DNA of 64,000 nucleotides from Ligula intestinalis (lineage: Eukaryota; Platyhelminthes; Cestoda; Diphyllobothriidea; Diphyllobothriidae): NCBI GenBank assembly GCA_036362985.1, contig JAYGXS010000001.1:54305036-54369035 (forward strand), in the 5' to 3' direction. The notes under the pieces were generated by a model that was not told where the DNA came from, searched no databases, and saw only the letters and a list, made by a program, of their open reading frames with translations. The first letter of the stretch is position 1. Each line of letters opens with the position of its first letter. This document shows, piece after piece, positions 22,901 through 32,439 of this stretch. A program made the translations under genes and the position numbers.

Positions 22901-23371
22901 AGAAGCTTGCTACAGCGCATGACAACCTAAGCTAGTTAATGAGTTAAGAGAACGTGTGACGTCATCAGAAAAAGCTATTAAAAGCGAAAAAGACTTAGAT
23001 TCAAATATCTCCTTAATAACCTACAAGAGCAGTCTATATTTAGATAATTGGGAGTTTGTTTGATGCTTATGTTGCGGTCTTGAGTTTTTTTTAACGCACA
23101 AAAAGACATAAAAGGAAATTAATAAAATTTCAAAAAGCTCACCAATCCACGTAATCGCCACTGGTGAAGGGTTCAACTGTCTTACACCAAATCCGATTCC
23201 AAATCCCACAGCCACTCCAATGAGTATGAGGATCACGAAGAGGTTTTCACGTAAGCAGCCCACGCAACCACCCTTTTTCTGTTTTGCATTTTCTGACTGC
23301 AACTTGTCGTCAGCATCATTGCAGGAGACGGACGAGTCACTCTCGAAGTCTGCTGTGTTCTTGGAGGACAT
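10769..23371 (-). CDS. Divergent SLC1-family transporter, copy A (complete, 10 exons)
   Basis: SLC1 proteins are trimeric membrane transporters that move glutamate/aspartate or neutral amino acids using sodium. Joined exons (minus strand): 23143-23371, 20724-20891, 17954-18041, 17739-17781, 17477-17561, 16241-16367, 15847-16077, 13136-13327, 12412-12546, 10769-10904; 1434 nt, 477 codons plus stop, every junction GT/AG with matching phase. Recognisable blocks are the N-terminal CLRENLFVILILIG, the LDPK loop, ALIKPG, NMFPDNIVGM, CTPVGVAFMIASAILNVE, FALRNPFPFLRY, DWLLDRMRS and a basic C-tail. Family members are usually about 480-570 residues, so this is short. Signature motifs are missing: TM2 RMLKMLILP is unrecognisable, SSSSATLP is TSPIVSLP, NMDGT is MASGP, and the Asp at the +8 position after DRxR is Thr. 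The fold is likely kept, but sodium-coupled uptake is doubtful. Exon model: high confidence; substrate: unknown. Confidence 0.88.
10905..12411. other. Copy A intron 9
   Basis: 1.5 kb of AT-rich sequence with no recognised element. The equivalent intron of copy B is 3.9 kb, so one copy has gained or lost about 2.4 kb. No insertion with recognisable termini was found. Confidence 0.6.
12412..12546 (-). CDS. Copy A exon 9 (hairpin 2, TM8 start)
   Basis: 135 bp, phase 2 in and out, acceptor CTGACCAG, donor GTAAGA. It encodes LLTGVSAMAIPHIPSASIVI then TMTILSSASVSTTNAAYLYA and VDWLL. This aligns to the family's [20 protein letters not shown]...IIAVDWFLD. The downstream AG at CTTTTAACAG is out of phase, so the earlier AG was chosen. 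It also restores the 23-residue spacing of the family. Confidence 0.88.
13136..13327 (-). CDS. Copy A exon 8 (HP1 to TM7)
   Basis: 192 bp, phase 2 in and out, acceptor GCATTAAG, donor GTGAGT. It encodes IVSLPEMFDGCDRYGVDQSI then SRFSCPLMATLMASGPSVFI, ending AAIFVAQTAPEMPSAG and TIVIIW. It aligns without gaps to the family's LPVTFRCLEENN..VD..[VI][27 protein letters not shown]. The NMDGT sodium/substrate motif is MASGP. Confidence 0.88.
13328..15846. other. Copy A intron 7
   Basis: 2.5 kb intron. It contains a LINE fragment (13995-14190) and a segment (about 13620-13870) that is also present in copy B intron 7 (about 58980-59350). The last few hundred bases before exon 7 also resemble copy B near 63.0 kb. 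No other coding sequence was seen. Confidence 0.6.
13995..14190 (+). mobile_element. LINE reverse transcriptase fragment
   Basis: A single clean frame reads LLKETAPEISEPLIFCFSES, then CTGCLPFDWNRASIILYFKS and GFRGTANKQRRLILP. This matches the fingers region of CR1/jockey-type LINE reverse transcriptases (L-L-K-E-L-A-P-x-I-x-x-P-L...G-x-[LV]-P-x-D-W-[KR]-x-A-x-I-x-P-[IL]-[FHY]-K...Y-R-P-[IV]-x-L). It stops abruptly at TGA and nothing else of the element is recognisable. It lies antisense in intron 7 of copy A. Confidence 0.68.
15847..16077 (-). CDS. Copy A exon 7 (TM5-TM6 to hairpin 1)
   Basis: 231 bp, phase 2 in and out, acceptor TCCCAG, donor GTAAGT. It encodes CTPVGVAFMIASAILNVEN, a long helix TVTAGLGILFFLFLIVYG, then ALRNPFPFLRYNVKAWFISF and ATTSP. 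In SLC1 proteins this last part is the re-entrant hairpin HP1, whose tip is normally SSSS. Here the four positions are T-S-P-I across the exon junction. Confidence 0.9.
16241..16367 (-). CDS. Copy A exon 6 (TM4c-TM5)
   Basis: 127 bp, phase 1 in and phase 2 out, acceptor CTTCGTAG, donor GTAAGT. It encodes VLLVCIAFGLAARKAGDIG then a helix with FLDFFRSLAGVVLKLVN, the counterpart of the family's G-x-V-x-x-x-F-F-N-x-L-x-x-A-x-x-K-[IL]-V segment. Confidence 0.87.
16368..17476. other. Copy A intron 5
   Basis: 1.1 kb. The portion 17020-17260 is alignable to 2430-2700 beside copy C exon 5, showing shared intron ancestry. No other feature seen. Confidence 0.6.
17477..17561 (-). CDS. Copy A exon 5 (TM4 loop)
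   Basis: 85 bp, phase 0 in and phase 1 out, acceptor ACATTTCAG, donor GTATGT. It encodes TQTAYFWNDANKTKRYSERV followed by NENATDLIG. Two N-x-T sequons (NKT and NAT) lie where the metazoan glutamate transporters have their glycosylated extracellular loop. Confidence 0.83.
17739..17781 (-). CDS. Copy A exon 4 (NMFPDNIV micro-exon)
   Basis: 43 bp, phase 2 in and phase 0 out, acceptor TGGCTAG, donor GTAAGT. It encodes NMFPDNIVGMTLFS, the SLC1 signature found between TM3 and TM4 of eukaryotic members. Its short length is preserved exactly in copy C. Confidence 0.87.
17954..18041 (-). CDS. Copy A exon 3 (extracellular loop)
   Basis: 88 bp, phase 1 in and phase 2 out, acceptor CAACAG, donor GTACGT. 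It encodes a loop starting VGVNMTASADVRDPG and ending DVFADLFL, which runs into the NMFPDN motif of exon 4. This is the region where SLC1 proteins carry F-x-D-L-[IL]-R-N-M-F-P. Confidence 0.85.
18366..18466. mobile_element. 101-bp palindromic MITE (pogo/Tigger-like termini)
   Basis: The element begins CAGTAGTCGCCGGTTATTAA and ends with the near-exact reverse complement (…CCGGTGACTACTC). It has inverted repeats of about 25 bases with only a couple of mismatches, flanked on both sides by TA (18364-18365 and 18467-18468). A CAGTNG start, TA target duplication and very short non-coding body are typical of pogo/Tigger-type Tc1-mariner MITEs. Inside is a second inverted pair, TTATTAAGCCCA and its complement. 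It cannot move by itself. Confidence 0.8.
19093..19335 (-). CDS. 80-codon open reading frame of unknown identity in copy A intron 2
   Basis: An ATG-started frame with balanced, protein-like composition: it starts MCLPPISYSESAPERINVSR, has a central IEITQFAHPQYMIGHLAQKD and ends ENCMKIASK before TGA. A TGA two codons upstream of the ATG bounds it. I do not recognise a family and predict no membrane helix or signal peptide. It is on the same strand as the host gene but does not join it, because copy A reads correctly without it. It may be a retrocopy fragment, a nested gene or chance. Confidence 0.35.
   Translation of the reverse strand: MCLPPISYSESAPERINVSRRKYLIPTANKPTAIEITQFAHPQYMIGHLAQKDVAKEIAAGAYHAEYCGLIENCMKIASK
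20724..20891 (-). CDS. Copy A exon 2 (TM2-TM3)
   Basis: 168 bp, phase 1 in and out, acceptor TTTAAAG, donor GTTTGT. It encodes a hydrophobic helix ending LILVISS, the loop LDPKEHGLDS, and a second helix ending AMGALIKPG. The LDPK loop and the final KPG match the family. The normally near-invariant RMLKMLILPLI of TM2 is not recognisable and the segment is about seven residues shorter than usual. Confidence 0.8.
20892..23142. other. Copy A intron 1
   Basis: 2.25 kb of AT-rich sequence between TM1 and TM2 exons. The short open frames here have no recognisable family features. No exon carrying the missing RMLKMLILPLI motif was found, although a short exon could be overlooked by eye. Confidence 0.55.
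23143..23371 (-). CDS. Copy A exon 1 (N-terminus and TM1)
   Basis: 229 bp of coding sequence from ATG at 23371-23369 to donor GTGAGC (phase 1). It encodes a Ser/Asp-rich cytoplasmic tail (MSSKNTADFESDSSVS), a Cys pair (GGCVGCL) and the first membrane helix, RENLFVILILIGVAVGFGIG. The frame is also open upstream to an ATG at 23665. I prefer 23371 because SLC1 N-termini are short and a TATA-like box lies about 60 bases upstream. Confidence 0.85.
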
Positions 23372-23428
23372 GTCAGGCGGCTTGCAATATTCAGAAAGGC
23401 AACTGAATCGCCGACGCAGTTCAGAACC

Positions 23429-23438
23429 CTTATAAATA
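23429..23438 (-). promoter_or_regulatory. TATA-like box upstream of copy A
   Basis: TATTTATAAG on the minus strand, about 60 bases upstream of the ATG at 23371. It would place a transcription start near 23400 and leave a 5' UTR of roughly 30 bases, consistent with the chosen start. It is a consensus match only. Confidence 0.35.
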
Positions 23439-23699
23439 TTATCATGTCGTCTGAGGCCGCTCTTTTGAAGGGTGGGGGAGGGGTCAGCGTGAGCACGTTC
23501 AAAACGTGACCTTGTCGTAAGCACTGAAAAGCGTGTAAGTGCTGTTTGCGTGTGACTGTAGAGTAGGAGAACCAGCTTGGCAATCCCGATTCTCCGAGTG
23601 TCATGCTTAGGTGGAGCTGGGTTCGGATGACGGGAGTGACCAGACACAACTGCACTTTTTGGCACTGTCTGCTATTTTTTGCACTCTCTCCTGGCACGT

Positions 23700-24730
23700 G
23701 CTTTATCAGTACTGTATGCTCAAAGAACAGTTCCTATAAGTTTACAATTCTAGGCTACAACTTCACAGTGCACTTTTATGTAGTATAACCGAATGAGTTT
23801 TTAATAGCATGTTATTTACTTCCACTTTGGCGTTAAGTGTGAAAAAGTAAATTTTTTTGAGAAAACAGCATAATCTTCAAGGCAGAGTTCAGCTGCGTTT
23901 TGACTTTCAAGTCAAGATAACCCGTAGACTCTCCTTTGAGCCATAAGTTGATGCATAAAACTTGTTTCCAACGTCCAATGCACGCACGAACCCTTAATCA
24001 GAAACATTCAGCGATAAGTGTATGCGCAAACTTACACTGATATAAGGAAAATTTCCTTATACCCTAAAGGTTTTCAGGTGCAAATATTTATGAGACTGTA
24101 TCACAGATTCTGGTTTTGCAAAATGTTGATTTTCTGAACTTAAAGAATCCTGTTCATGCCGGAATGACTGAATAAATAGTCATATGCCATAAACGATACA
24201 CAAAAACCCCAATGCGCATTTTTCTATACGGGATGTAATAACAGCATATCTTATTCATGCGTCTTACAATTTCTAAATTAATTTCTAGAATGTGCAGCAT
24301 GTTTGAAAAACAATAAATTTTTTTTATTTGACTACCATGTGCAAACCTCGGGAACATTAATTTTATTGACAGCCAGATTCGCAGCTAAAGGTAAAAGAGG
24401 CACAAGGTGCGAAGTATTTATAATCAACATCGGTCAACCGAACACATGCATACTGCAATTAGTAGCTCTCGCGATTGCCGCTTAGGGTTACATTTGATGC
24501 GAAGATGGCCTCGAAGTCCACGTCTGATTTGTTAATTGTCACCAGATCATCATTCGGCTTTAATGTTGACCTGATAATTAGGTGGCAGTTTGGTCACTGT
24601 CCTTCGACTTTTGTTCGCCAGTGCCCTTCTGACCCGACTTCGTCTCCTGTTAAGACAATGCCATAGTGCAGAATATGGGAACTGAAGGGCATTGCGCTTG
24701 TTGATGGACAGCGGATCCATGACCTATGAC
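23700..24730. other. Upstream of copy A; no gene seen
   Basis: No coding sequence or element recognised. It may hold distal promoter sequence for copy A. Confidence 0.45.
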
Positions 24731-24734
24731 TCCA

Positions 24735-24815
24735 ACACCTTTCAATCCACGCGGTTGTCATCTCTTGCGAATATTTCGGTCTCGTTAAACTTGAAACATG
24801 GCCTGAACCCGTCAG
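24735..24815 (-). mobile_element. Penelope-like element C-terminal tail relic
   Basis: The minus strand reads FNETEIFARDDNRVD after a short frameshift. It is one of three minus-strand copies of the same peptide (others at 32720-32790 and 39830-39900: KFDKAEILARGDNRVSR, KFNFDEAEIFARGENRVSR). This sequence follows the GIY-YIG endonuclease domain in Penelope-like proteins. The rest of the element is eroded. Confidence 0.6.
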
Positions 24816-24819
24816 ATAA

Positions 24820-26089
24820 GCAGTTAATTTATAGCTGTACTCTTTCTTCCCTCACTGGTCCTGCCTCCTCAACCGCTTGCGTCCGGAATAATCACTCGGT
24901 TTATTCAATGTAGTTGCTTTGTCCGAAAATGCACCAGATTCGTTACGCGACTCGTAAAGTTTGATGTCATTGCAGGAGGGGGAGTTTGGCTTTATGATCC
25001 GGTGCCTTGTGGTCGCTTCCGGCCTGCGTGTAAACCCATCTCCAAGTGTAGTGCGAAGGCGGCCTTCTTCGCTTGTCAAATAATTTGAAAAAATGCAGGG
25101 CTGGTCTGATATATTGATTCGTGCCGTTATCAAACGCAAACCTTAAACGAGGTTACGCGGGTGGCCATTTTCTCTAAGCATTCGTTGGAGATATTGCAAA
25201 TCGACAAATTGATATTTCGGTTCACTGCAACACGTGCTTACACAATTTTTCTTCTGGCTGACTGGTTAATTACTACAGATGTTTGGTTCTTGCATAAAAG
25301 TTGTTGGTTTCCAGAATTTTTTTATCTTAAGGCCACCACATTCTTTGTGGCAGATGAGGATTTTAAGGAAAGCCAGCTGATCGTTTTATTACTCCTCCAT
25401 CATAAACTGAACGTCCTGAAAGACGCTGTTGAGACGTGAACTAGATCATTTGATTCCCTTTGATGACGTTGAAAGTATCATCCACATACGGAGTTTAGAT
25501 TTCAGTCTGCATTTTCAAAGAAACCAGTGATTCCAAACATTGAAAACCGCAGCAGCTATATGTCCGAAATTGAGCAAACACATGGGTATGCCCTTTAATT
25601 GCGCGCAGATTTCTCTCTCGAGCGAAACGAACGCCTTAATGCAAAACATCAGGAAATGATGGCTTTAGAGATGTCGGAGACGCTTCTCGATTTCATTGTA
25701 TTCTTCCCTTAGGAGTACTTTGCTGGTCTTGATTACCATGTCCTTCGGGTTATAAGTAAACATTAAAGAGACGTCGAAAATTGCATGACGTTTTTTGGCA
25801 GATGACTTACCCCTTTCAGTTTCTCCGAGAATTGAGTTGACCAGCTTACTGCTTACGCCGAATCAGCGGTCAGATATGTGAGGCTTCAGAACAGTCACTT
25901 GGACAGTCCGTATGATGGAATTCCTTCACGTCATATGATTGGTTGGAAAGGAATGCCATATTTTTGCGCTGTTAGAAGATCATGGATCGAGCCAGGGTAT
26001 TTTCCTGTACTCTCGTCAGGCGTACGTCGATTGGCGATATTGCACCTGAATTCTTCGTCTCCAACAACGTCGTGCTGATCTTGCATCTC
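24820..26089. other. No intact gene; possible gypsy remnants
   Basis: This lies immediately upstream of a clear gypsy protease-to-integrase linker relic, so it probably once held its reverse transcriptase and RNase H. I cannot recognise those domains any more. Confidence 0.35.
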
Positions 26090-27429
26090 AGCATCTTAAT
26101 GGGGTTCTTTTAGCAACCAACGAGACAGAGGTGGCTGGCATGTTGTTTCGACCTTTCTTCTCGGCAGGGACTGAGCTTAATGCTATGAGGAATGACCAAT
26201 TGCGTCCTGATTGCCGTGGTGACAAATCTGTTAGCGGGTACCAGTTAGCATATATCTCATTGACCACCGTACCGGCAAAATCCTTTGTGGCGTCTCGATT
26301 CCTTTTCACCACCTTTCGCTTCTGCCTCGGTATATCAAGCTGTTTTGAAGACTCCCATTGAAAAAACTCCTTGGCCTGACCAGACTAACGATGTCAACCC
26401 TTGGACACAACTGCACCCTTACTTTAAATGAAACAAAGTGCAACGTCACAACACGTCCCCATCAGGTACTTATCCCAGCCTTGACACACGGTTCAACCAG
26501 GTGCATCTGGATGCCGTAGGCGCATAGCCTTCATCTAATGGCTATATTTACCTCATAACCTACGTTGATCGATTTAATTTTTAGGCTGAAGACCGTTCTT
26601 TCCCGAAAGTGTGGGCTGAAACCATCGTAAAGGATTCCATCAGTCTTTGGGTTGCGAGTTGGAGTCTGCTCTTTTGCAAACTATTCTCACTTTTCTTTGG
26701 TGCTAGTGCATTCGGTCAACGGCCTACCATTAATCTGAGCAATTCCACTGCCAGTTCTAGGCTGCCCTAATTGCTGCAGAAGACCCAGAAAACTGCTCAG
26801 ACAACTTGCCCCTTGCACTCCTTAATATTTGCTCGTCAATGTAGCAGTGTAGCGCATCGGGCTGCCTGGTGCGATGGGCATCTCAACCTCTTGTGGTCCT
26901 TAAGCGACATTTGAAACTTTTAGATACCGTCTGCGACAATTTGTGCGCTTGCTTTCTCCACTTCTACCTCGAACATCAACGACGAATTCTTATTTAGAAT
27001 CTTTTGGCCAACTGCACTCATGTAATCCCATGCGTAAGCCGCTAAAATAATCATACAAAGGACCGTTCAGTGGTTTCGTACGTAGCAAAAAAAACTTCCC
27101 GGATCCTCGGCGGCGACGAGAAAGATGTTGTCAGCACTGACAGCCTGAAGGGTACTCTCACAGAGGACCTTCAAAAAGGGGAAAATTGTGCTGATGCTCT
27201 ACCCCATGTTCCTCCAAACCCTACTTCTTTACCCTCCATACGTCATTTTTCCCCTCGTCCACCTTCTTCCCCATTGTACCACATACTACCTTTCTGCAGA
27301 ATCCACCTAAAATGTACCATCCATTACTATGTTACGGTACAAACCCCTTTGACTGTATCCTTTCTTCCTATCACTCGCGATCTACGTCACGTTCACTCCT
27401 CTGATATTTTACATATGCACTTCTTCTAG
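26090..27429 (+). mobile_element. Ty3/gypsy retrotransposon pol relic (linker, integrase, C-terminus)
   Basis: In shifting frames the plus strand reads GKILCGVSIPFHHLSLLPRY (the linker before integrase), NKVQRHNTSPSGTYPS, FNQVHLDAVGA and SSNGYIYLITYVDRFN (integrase core with its first catalytic Asp), AEDPENCSDNLPLALLN, and finally a clean frame at 27070-27429 starting near KKTSRILGGDEKDVVSTDSL. This last part is the end of pol and stops at TAG. Integrase inserts the cDNA into the genome. Multiple stops and frameshifts make this copy dead, and no LTR pair was identified. Confidence 0.8.
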
Positions 27430-28375
27430 ACTTATGCATATCTTGCGGGGTCGTTTCACGTTGTCCTCCGGTATCGGATCCACTTTTAACTATCTCATCA
27501 TGTTTCCTTTTCTGAACTGTTTGTTTAACGTGATGGACAAAACTCAAAATTTCAACCCCCGCGACGTTGACGTGCTCAATGGTCAGATTGTTGGAACATG
27601 TTGCATGTAAACTTTATTTACTCATTGCATTTTATTAAGAAGGTGAAAGTTTGCTTACGCGGTGTTCCGCTTGTTCAGCTGGCATAGAAATCGTATGATA
27701 TCGTACGGTAGTTCGTGAGGAGCTATTATCCACGTTGAGAGCACTCGGTCTTTGTTCTTCCATCATTAAAATGCTATAAACTGGTGTACAGCCCATCGTC
27801 AAAGTAGTGGAAGGCAATGCGAACGTTTATGAATTCCCACATAAAATTTGCAGAAGAGCTAGACGTGTCTCTGGTACACATTAACAAAAAGCAAAAATGA
27901 TGTCAAGATTTCATCATCAAATGTTTCCGCTTAGTCAATTAACTCCTGACAGTGCTACACGTGCCGAAAATCAAGAGCCAAATTAAACTTGAAAAATAGC
28001 GTAGGCAAAACCGGCAAGGACTGCCACCACCCAGAAATGACGAAATACTGAGAAAACCTTTCATGAGACAAAGATGTTGGTAACTAAGTCATTAGATAAA
28101 TCGGTAACACATGTACTATCGTGCGTCCTTTAAACTTCAACCACCAAGAGGTTCCTCATAATAGCACGAGAAACGCTTTACAAGTACAGCAAACGGGCAA
28201 GAAAATGAGCTGAATCTTGGTGAAATGTGTGCTTAAATGAAAACGAAATGTAAGGCTCCGTCAAATGTTATTTTTTCGTTTGGCGTAAAAGGTATGGTCA
28301 AGGCATTTAATGTTTAGCCCCTGAGTTCATGTAGATATTTAACCGTTGTCTAATCAGTTTCCGTAGAATATACGC
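27430..28375. other. No gene seen
   Basis: Non-coding. It could include the eroded 3' LTR of the gypsy relic, but no matching 5' LTR is recognisable. Confidence 0.4.
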
Positions 28376-28379
28376 GCAC

Positions 28380-28530
28380 TATCCATGCGTGCATATTGCC
28401 CCCAAAACCCCTAGTGCTACATTTTTAGTCCTCACTTTTCATTTAGTCCGACGAAGAACAAGTGATACCTGTTCGAACGTTTGCAAGTACAGATAGATTT
28501 TCCGAAGATCTTCTTTCTGTTCATATTGCA
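28380..28530 (+). repeat. Dispersed repeat shared with 57.5 kb (Penelope-like 3' end)
   Basis: It matches 57540-57660 over roughly 120 bases: both contain CCAAAACC, TAGTGC, CCTCACTTTT, then a GTC[TC]GACGA[AT]GAACA[AC]GTGATAC block, TGTTCGAA- or CGTTCGAA-type sequence and AAGATCTTC/TTTC. Terminal sequences of this form recur at the ends of Penelope-like elements in the window. No coding part is attached. Confidence 0.5.
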
Positions 28531-30800
28531 ATATGACAGAAACATTTAGAAATACTCGTAGTAGCGTTTATTCTGTGAAGCTTTTTTTTTCAACATTTTG
28601 ATCTAACCTGCAAAGGTTTGTGTGGACATGTATTCCCAATTTGGAATATTTGCTTGTCAACAATACCTAATGAAGTAAAAACAAGTAGCCCCTCACTAGA
28701 ATTTGGGAACCCGGCATTGAACCGACTTACATACGGTCATTTTATGAGAAAACATAACATTGCGAGACCTTATCTCTGGTCTCTAAGCCATTCGTTATGT
28801 GAATATATTTACATCATGTTCAGTTTTTTAGAGTTGGCCGTTTATATACGATCGCAGATCATCAGTCTGGTCCCTTGCCAATGAACAGAAGTTTTGGTCT
28901 ACAGCCATTACTACGGTATCTAACCTATGTGTTTAATTCGATGATCTGTCAAAGTAAATTGGATTACCCTCGAAGGGTTCTAAAAGTGTTGACTTAGTGA
29001 GTATGAACGATCGTCAATGAGATCTCACGCTAAGAACAGGCCTAGATAAGCCGACAAATATGGTCTCGCTATAACAAATTCGCTTGCACGCGCCGACCAC
29101 TGTAGGATAAAGGTGGTTAGTCTAATATTATTTATTGAGACCGTTGTGAGTTTAGATCACATCGGCGTCACCAATTTTGCAGTGGCTTACGTTAACAGGA
29201 AATGCTCCTGTCGCTACAACCTTAACTCACGGTTCATAGGGGAAAAGATGAAATGGGACGTCAAATTAAAGGAATAATATATTCTGTACGGCGTTAGTGG
29301 GAAATAGGTTGGAAGATGCTGCCTGCCGGACGAGTGCGCCTCTGCAGCAATGAGGGCGGCGTCCCAAGGATGAAAGCTCATGTTTGAGTCAGTCTCATGA
29401 AAATGATTGACCCGACCGGACTGAGGCCGGCAGACACTCTTTTGCACGCGCAAGCAACCGCGAGAGGCCAGAGGTTGAGTGTTTCAATGAAGTTGGACCA
29501 CTACAGTGACTTAACCAAGATCTCAGGGGCCATACGTTTATATAGAGCCGGCTTTCTTCTGTCTTCGGTTTATTCTTAACTGTGTCGAAATTGTTTTTCC
29601 CTGTAGACTTTTTAGTAGAAGAAGTACGCCAATTAACATTATCTGATGGATTTGAGGTCAACGTTGACGAAATGAAAACGCAACATCTCACCGTAACCAT
29701 ATTTATGCTGCTGGACACGAGGCCAGATCCTGCACCTTCCATGATAGATAGCGATGCATGAGCATTATCAAGGGAGAAGTCATCGTCCAATCCAATGAAA
29801 CAGGCAACGAACGGCCCCTTGTTTCGTTAGCAAGTCGTTTTCAAAAATAGAACGTAAACATAAAACCCCAAGAAAGCAATGGGCAGGTTAAATGCACCAG
29901 CTGTACCATAATTCGTTCTGAGAAGGTGCCCGCTGAGAAACACCACCCACATGACTAGGATGCTCAGTTATCCTTCATGTTTGTAGCCTACATGATGGCC
30001 ATCCATTCATCTACGGGGTGAACCCCATTCTTTTGTTGACAGGCTGCCGCTTCTACCTACCTGCCGGGTCCCATATTCCAAAAAAGCCCCCAGTAAAATA
30101 CGCATTCGAAAACTATCTGCTTGAGCTCCAATAATTATTGGGGATTAAAATACAGACTTCCAGTATGCCTACGGTCAGCAAAAGGCGGAATTCGACACAG
30201 GCGCAACTGATCTGCCTCACCAACACGAAACCCATATTCCACTTTATCGAGAAGTCACACCTGTGTGCACACTGGCCAAATTCCTTCACTCCAGGGTAAG
30301 AACATTTGCCGAAATGGCTGTCGTCTCCCCTATTATCCTCTATTATTAATAGAATATTAGACAAGAGAGCTGCCAGCTTTTCGTTTCCAGTGTCTGTCAC
30401 ATGCATACAGTTCCCTCATATAAAAACTTTGAGTTTATCTGGTGTCACATTTCCGGTCCACGGTTAACCCACCAAATGCAACTAAATTGTTAAGAGGAAA
30501 AAAAACACTACATGGCCTGGTCGGTTTCTTCCTTCTGTAGCCCTCATCAGTGACACTAGCTGGTCTTTTCAGCAATGAAGCAAAACCTCTCCTGGCTCCA
30601 TTAAAGAACCCGATTGTCGTAATCTTTGCTTCCACCGCAATTCGTGATCTAATATCGTCTTGAGGAATCATTCTGTTTTTTACTCAATCGTTTCGATACT
30701 TGCAAATTTGCGAGGTATGTTACCTTAGAATTTATAGAACACGCTCCCTAGCTACATAAGGCAAATGACTTTACGCCTCAAGTTAACTTTCTGCATCTCG
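28531..30800. other. No gene seen
   Basis: There are minus-strand open frames of 131 codons (29395-29790) and 97 codons (30113-30406), but neither has a recognisable motif or a supporting context. Treated as non-coding. Confidence 0.45.
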
Positions 30801-30804
30801 TCTT

Positions 30805-31265
30805 AACGGGGCCGACGAAATGATTATATCGTTTCTGCGTAAGGTTTTCCAGTAATGCCTCGGATATTCACACCGGTCCTGGTAAGAATTTTGCCGGCAC
30901 GTTTGCTTTAGCAAGCCTCGTGTCAGACTTCGGAAATCTCTTGAGTTTCTTCAACACCGACGGAACTTTAGGCAGTCTAAGTTCTGCAAATATCCCCATG
31001 TTTAACTTGGACAAGTTGTTCGGCAAACATATCTTTTCAACAATTCATTACCAGGTCAGTACAGTTGTAGGGATAATCAAAGTCGTACAAACGGAAAGAA
31101 TTAATACGGGTCTCTTGATGATAACTCATCGTTTTCACGCTCCCCGCATGGTGAGATCGACGTGCATAGAGGTCCTCGCACTGGGGGAGGGTGGGGGGAA
31201 GAGGATGAAATAAGGATATAGTGTATGTTTGTCATGGGTCAGGTACGTTGAGTGATAATCACTGT
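30805..31265 (+). repeat. Left inverted unit flanking PLE-1
   Basis: About 460 bases that reappear in inverted orientation at 33105-33570. Shared anchors in order are GGCCGACGAAA, TATCGTTTCT, AAGGTTTTCCAGTAATG, AGTCTAAGTTCTGCAAATAT, GGGATAATCAAA, ATCGACGTG, CTGGGGGAGGG, TTTGTCATGGGTCA and GAGTGATAATCAC. The conserved frame LSSANIP…L…LFG suggests it was once coding, but no family is recognised. Confidence 0.8.
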
Positions 31266-31278
31266 GACTTACACGGGC

Positions 31279-31350
31279 AGTCTAAGTTCTGCAAATATTC
31301 CCATGTTTTACATAGAAAGTATATGTGGCAATATCTTTTTGTGACAACGA
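31279..31350 (+). repeat. Partial third copy of the inverted unit
   Basis: It starts AGTCTAAGTTCTGCAAATAT immediately after the left unit and continues for about 70 bases before running into the PLE-1 reverse transcriptase sequence. The truncated copy marks the 5' junction of PLE-1. Confidence 0.65.
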
Positions 31351-32176
31351 GCTTGAAAGACTGAGACCTTTAGGCACGACGATACCCAAAATATATGGCC
31401 TTCCGACAATTCACAAGTAAGGGCTACCCCTACGTCCTCCCTTGGATATTAGAAACACCCCTTCTCACATAATTGCCAAATGTTTAGCAGAAAATCTCAA
31501 ACCACTTGGAAGTTATCTTTATTCTAAAAGCTTGACAGACACATTTGGGTTTGTTGACGCTATAAGGAATATGAACGTTGGTGGAAGGAAAATTCTCTCA
31601 TTGGACGTATCATCACCTTTTACCAACGTTCTTGTGGTAGAAACAATAAACTAACTCTTTGACATTATTCGGGACACAAACTTTCAGATAAGAAGACCTG
31701 CGAAAATCCTAAACAAACTTCTTATGCAGTGCACACAAAATTTGCAATTCCTCTGCAATGGCTGGTTCTACAGACAGATAGATGGTGTGGCGATGAGCTC
31801 ACCATTTGGCTCATTTCTTGCAAATGTCTTTGTAGGCAAGATTGAGAAAACGAGTCTAAGGGAGACCATCAAGGACCTCGAATTTTATCATCGAAACCTA
31901 GATGACATCATCTATCTGACAGACCATAACGCTGACATCGACACCAGGGTCACGAAATTTAATGGCGCGCATCCATCGCTGAAGTTTTCTGCAGAGACTG
32001 AGGTAGATGATGAAATTGCGTTCCTTGATGTCTTCCTTCGAAGGCAAAAGGATGGATCTTTCCAGCATAGAGTATTCCGGTACACAGCCTGGGCGGAACA
32101 ATACATCAATTTTCACAATTTTTTTTACTTAGGTATAGAACGAAATCTAGTCCGGAGATCAGCAGCTACAGTATGA
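31345..32176 (+). pseudogene. PLE-1 reverse transcriptase relic
   Basis: Order of blocks: IYGLPTIHK, a stop, LRPPLDIRNTPSHIIAKCL, SLDVSSPFTNV (motif A, about 31600), CTQNLQFLCNG, QIDGVAMSSPFGSFLANVF (motif B, about 31778), NLDDII (motif C, about 31893) and EIAFLDVFLRRQKDGSFQHR. Motif C is normally YVDD, so both residues before the aspartates are altered. Stops at about 31418, 31652-31654 and 32174-32176 inactivate it. Confidence 0.85.
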
Positions 32177-32439
32177 CGGATCTGCTCTTTTGAAACTGTC
32201 GAAGCAGAACCCTAGCAGCTGCAAAAGATGCTTTTTACAAACGCATAACAAGCAAGTTTCCTCCTCAGGAATATTGGCGAACGCATTAGGAATGCTGTTA
32301 CCTTAACCACAGAAAAGAAATGCATGCTCGTAATACTGCCTTTACCAGGCTAAACGGCAAGCGAGCTGATAAGGCGACGCCTAAAAACTATGATCACAAG
32401 CGCTTTGCCCGAGGTGAACTTTCGCTTATTCTTCACGTA

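Noticed and set aside
23233..23697. 154-codon minus-strand open frame overlapping exon 1
   Set aside because: It is a different frame from the SLC1 exon 1 and has no family match; a shadow.
29395..29790. 131-codon minus-strand open frame, Ser/Thr-rich
   Set aside because: No recognisable family and no neighbouring transposon signature. Kept out of the gene list.
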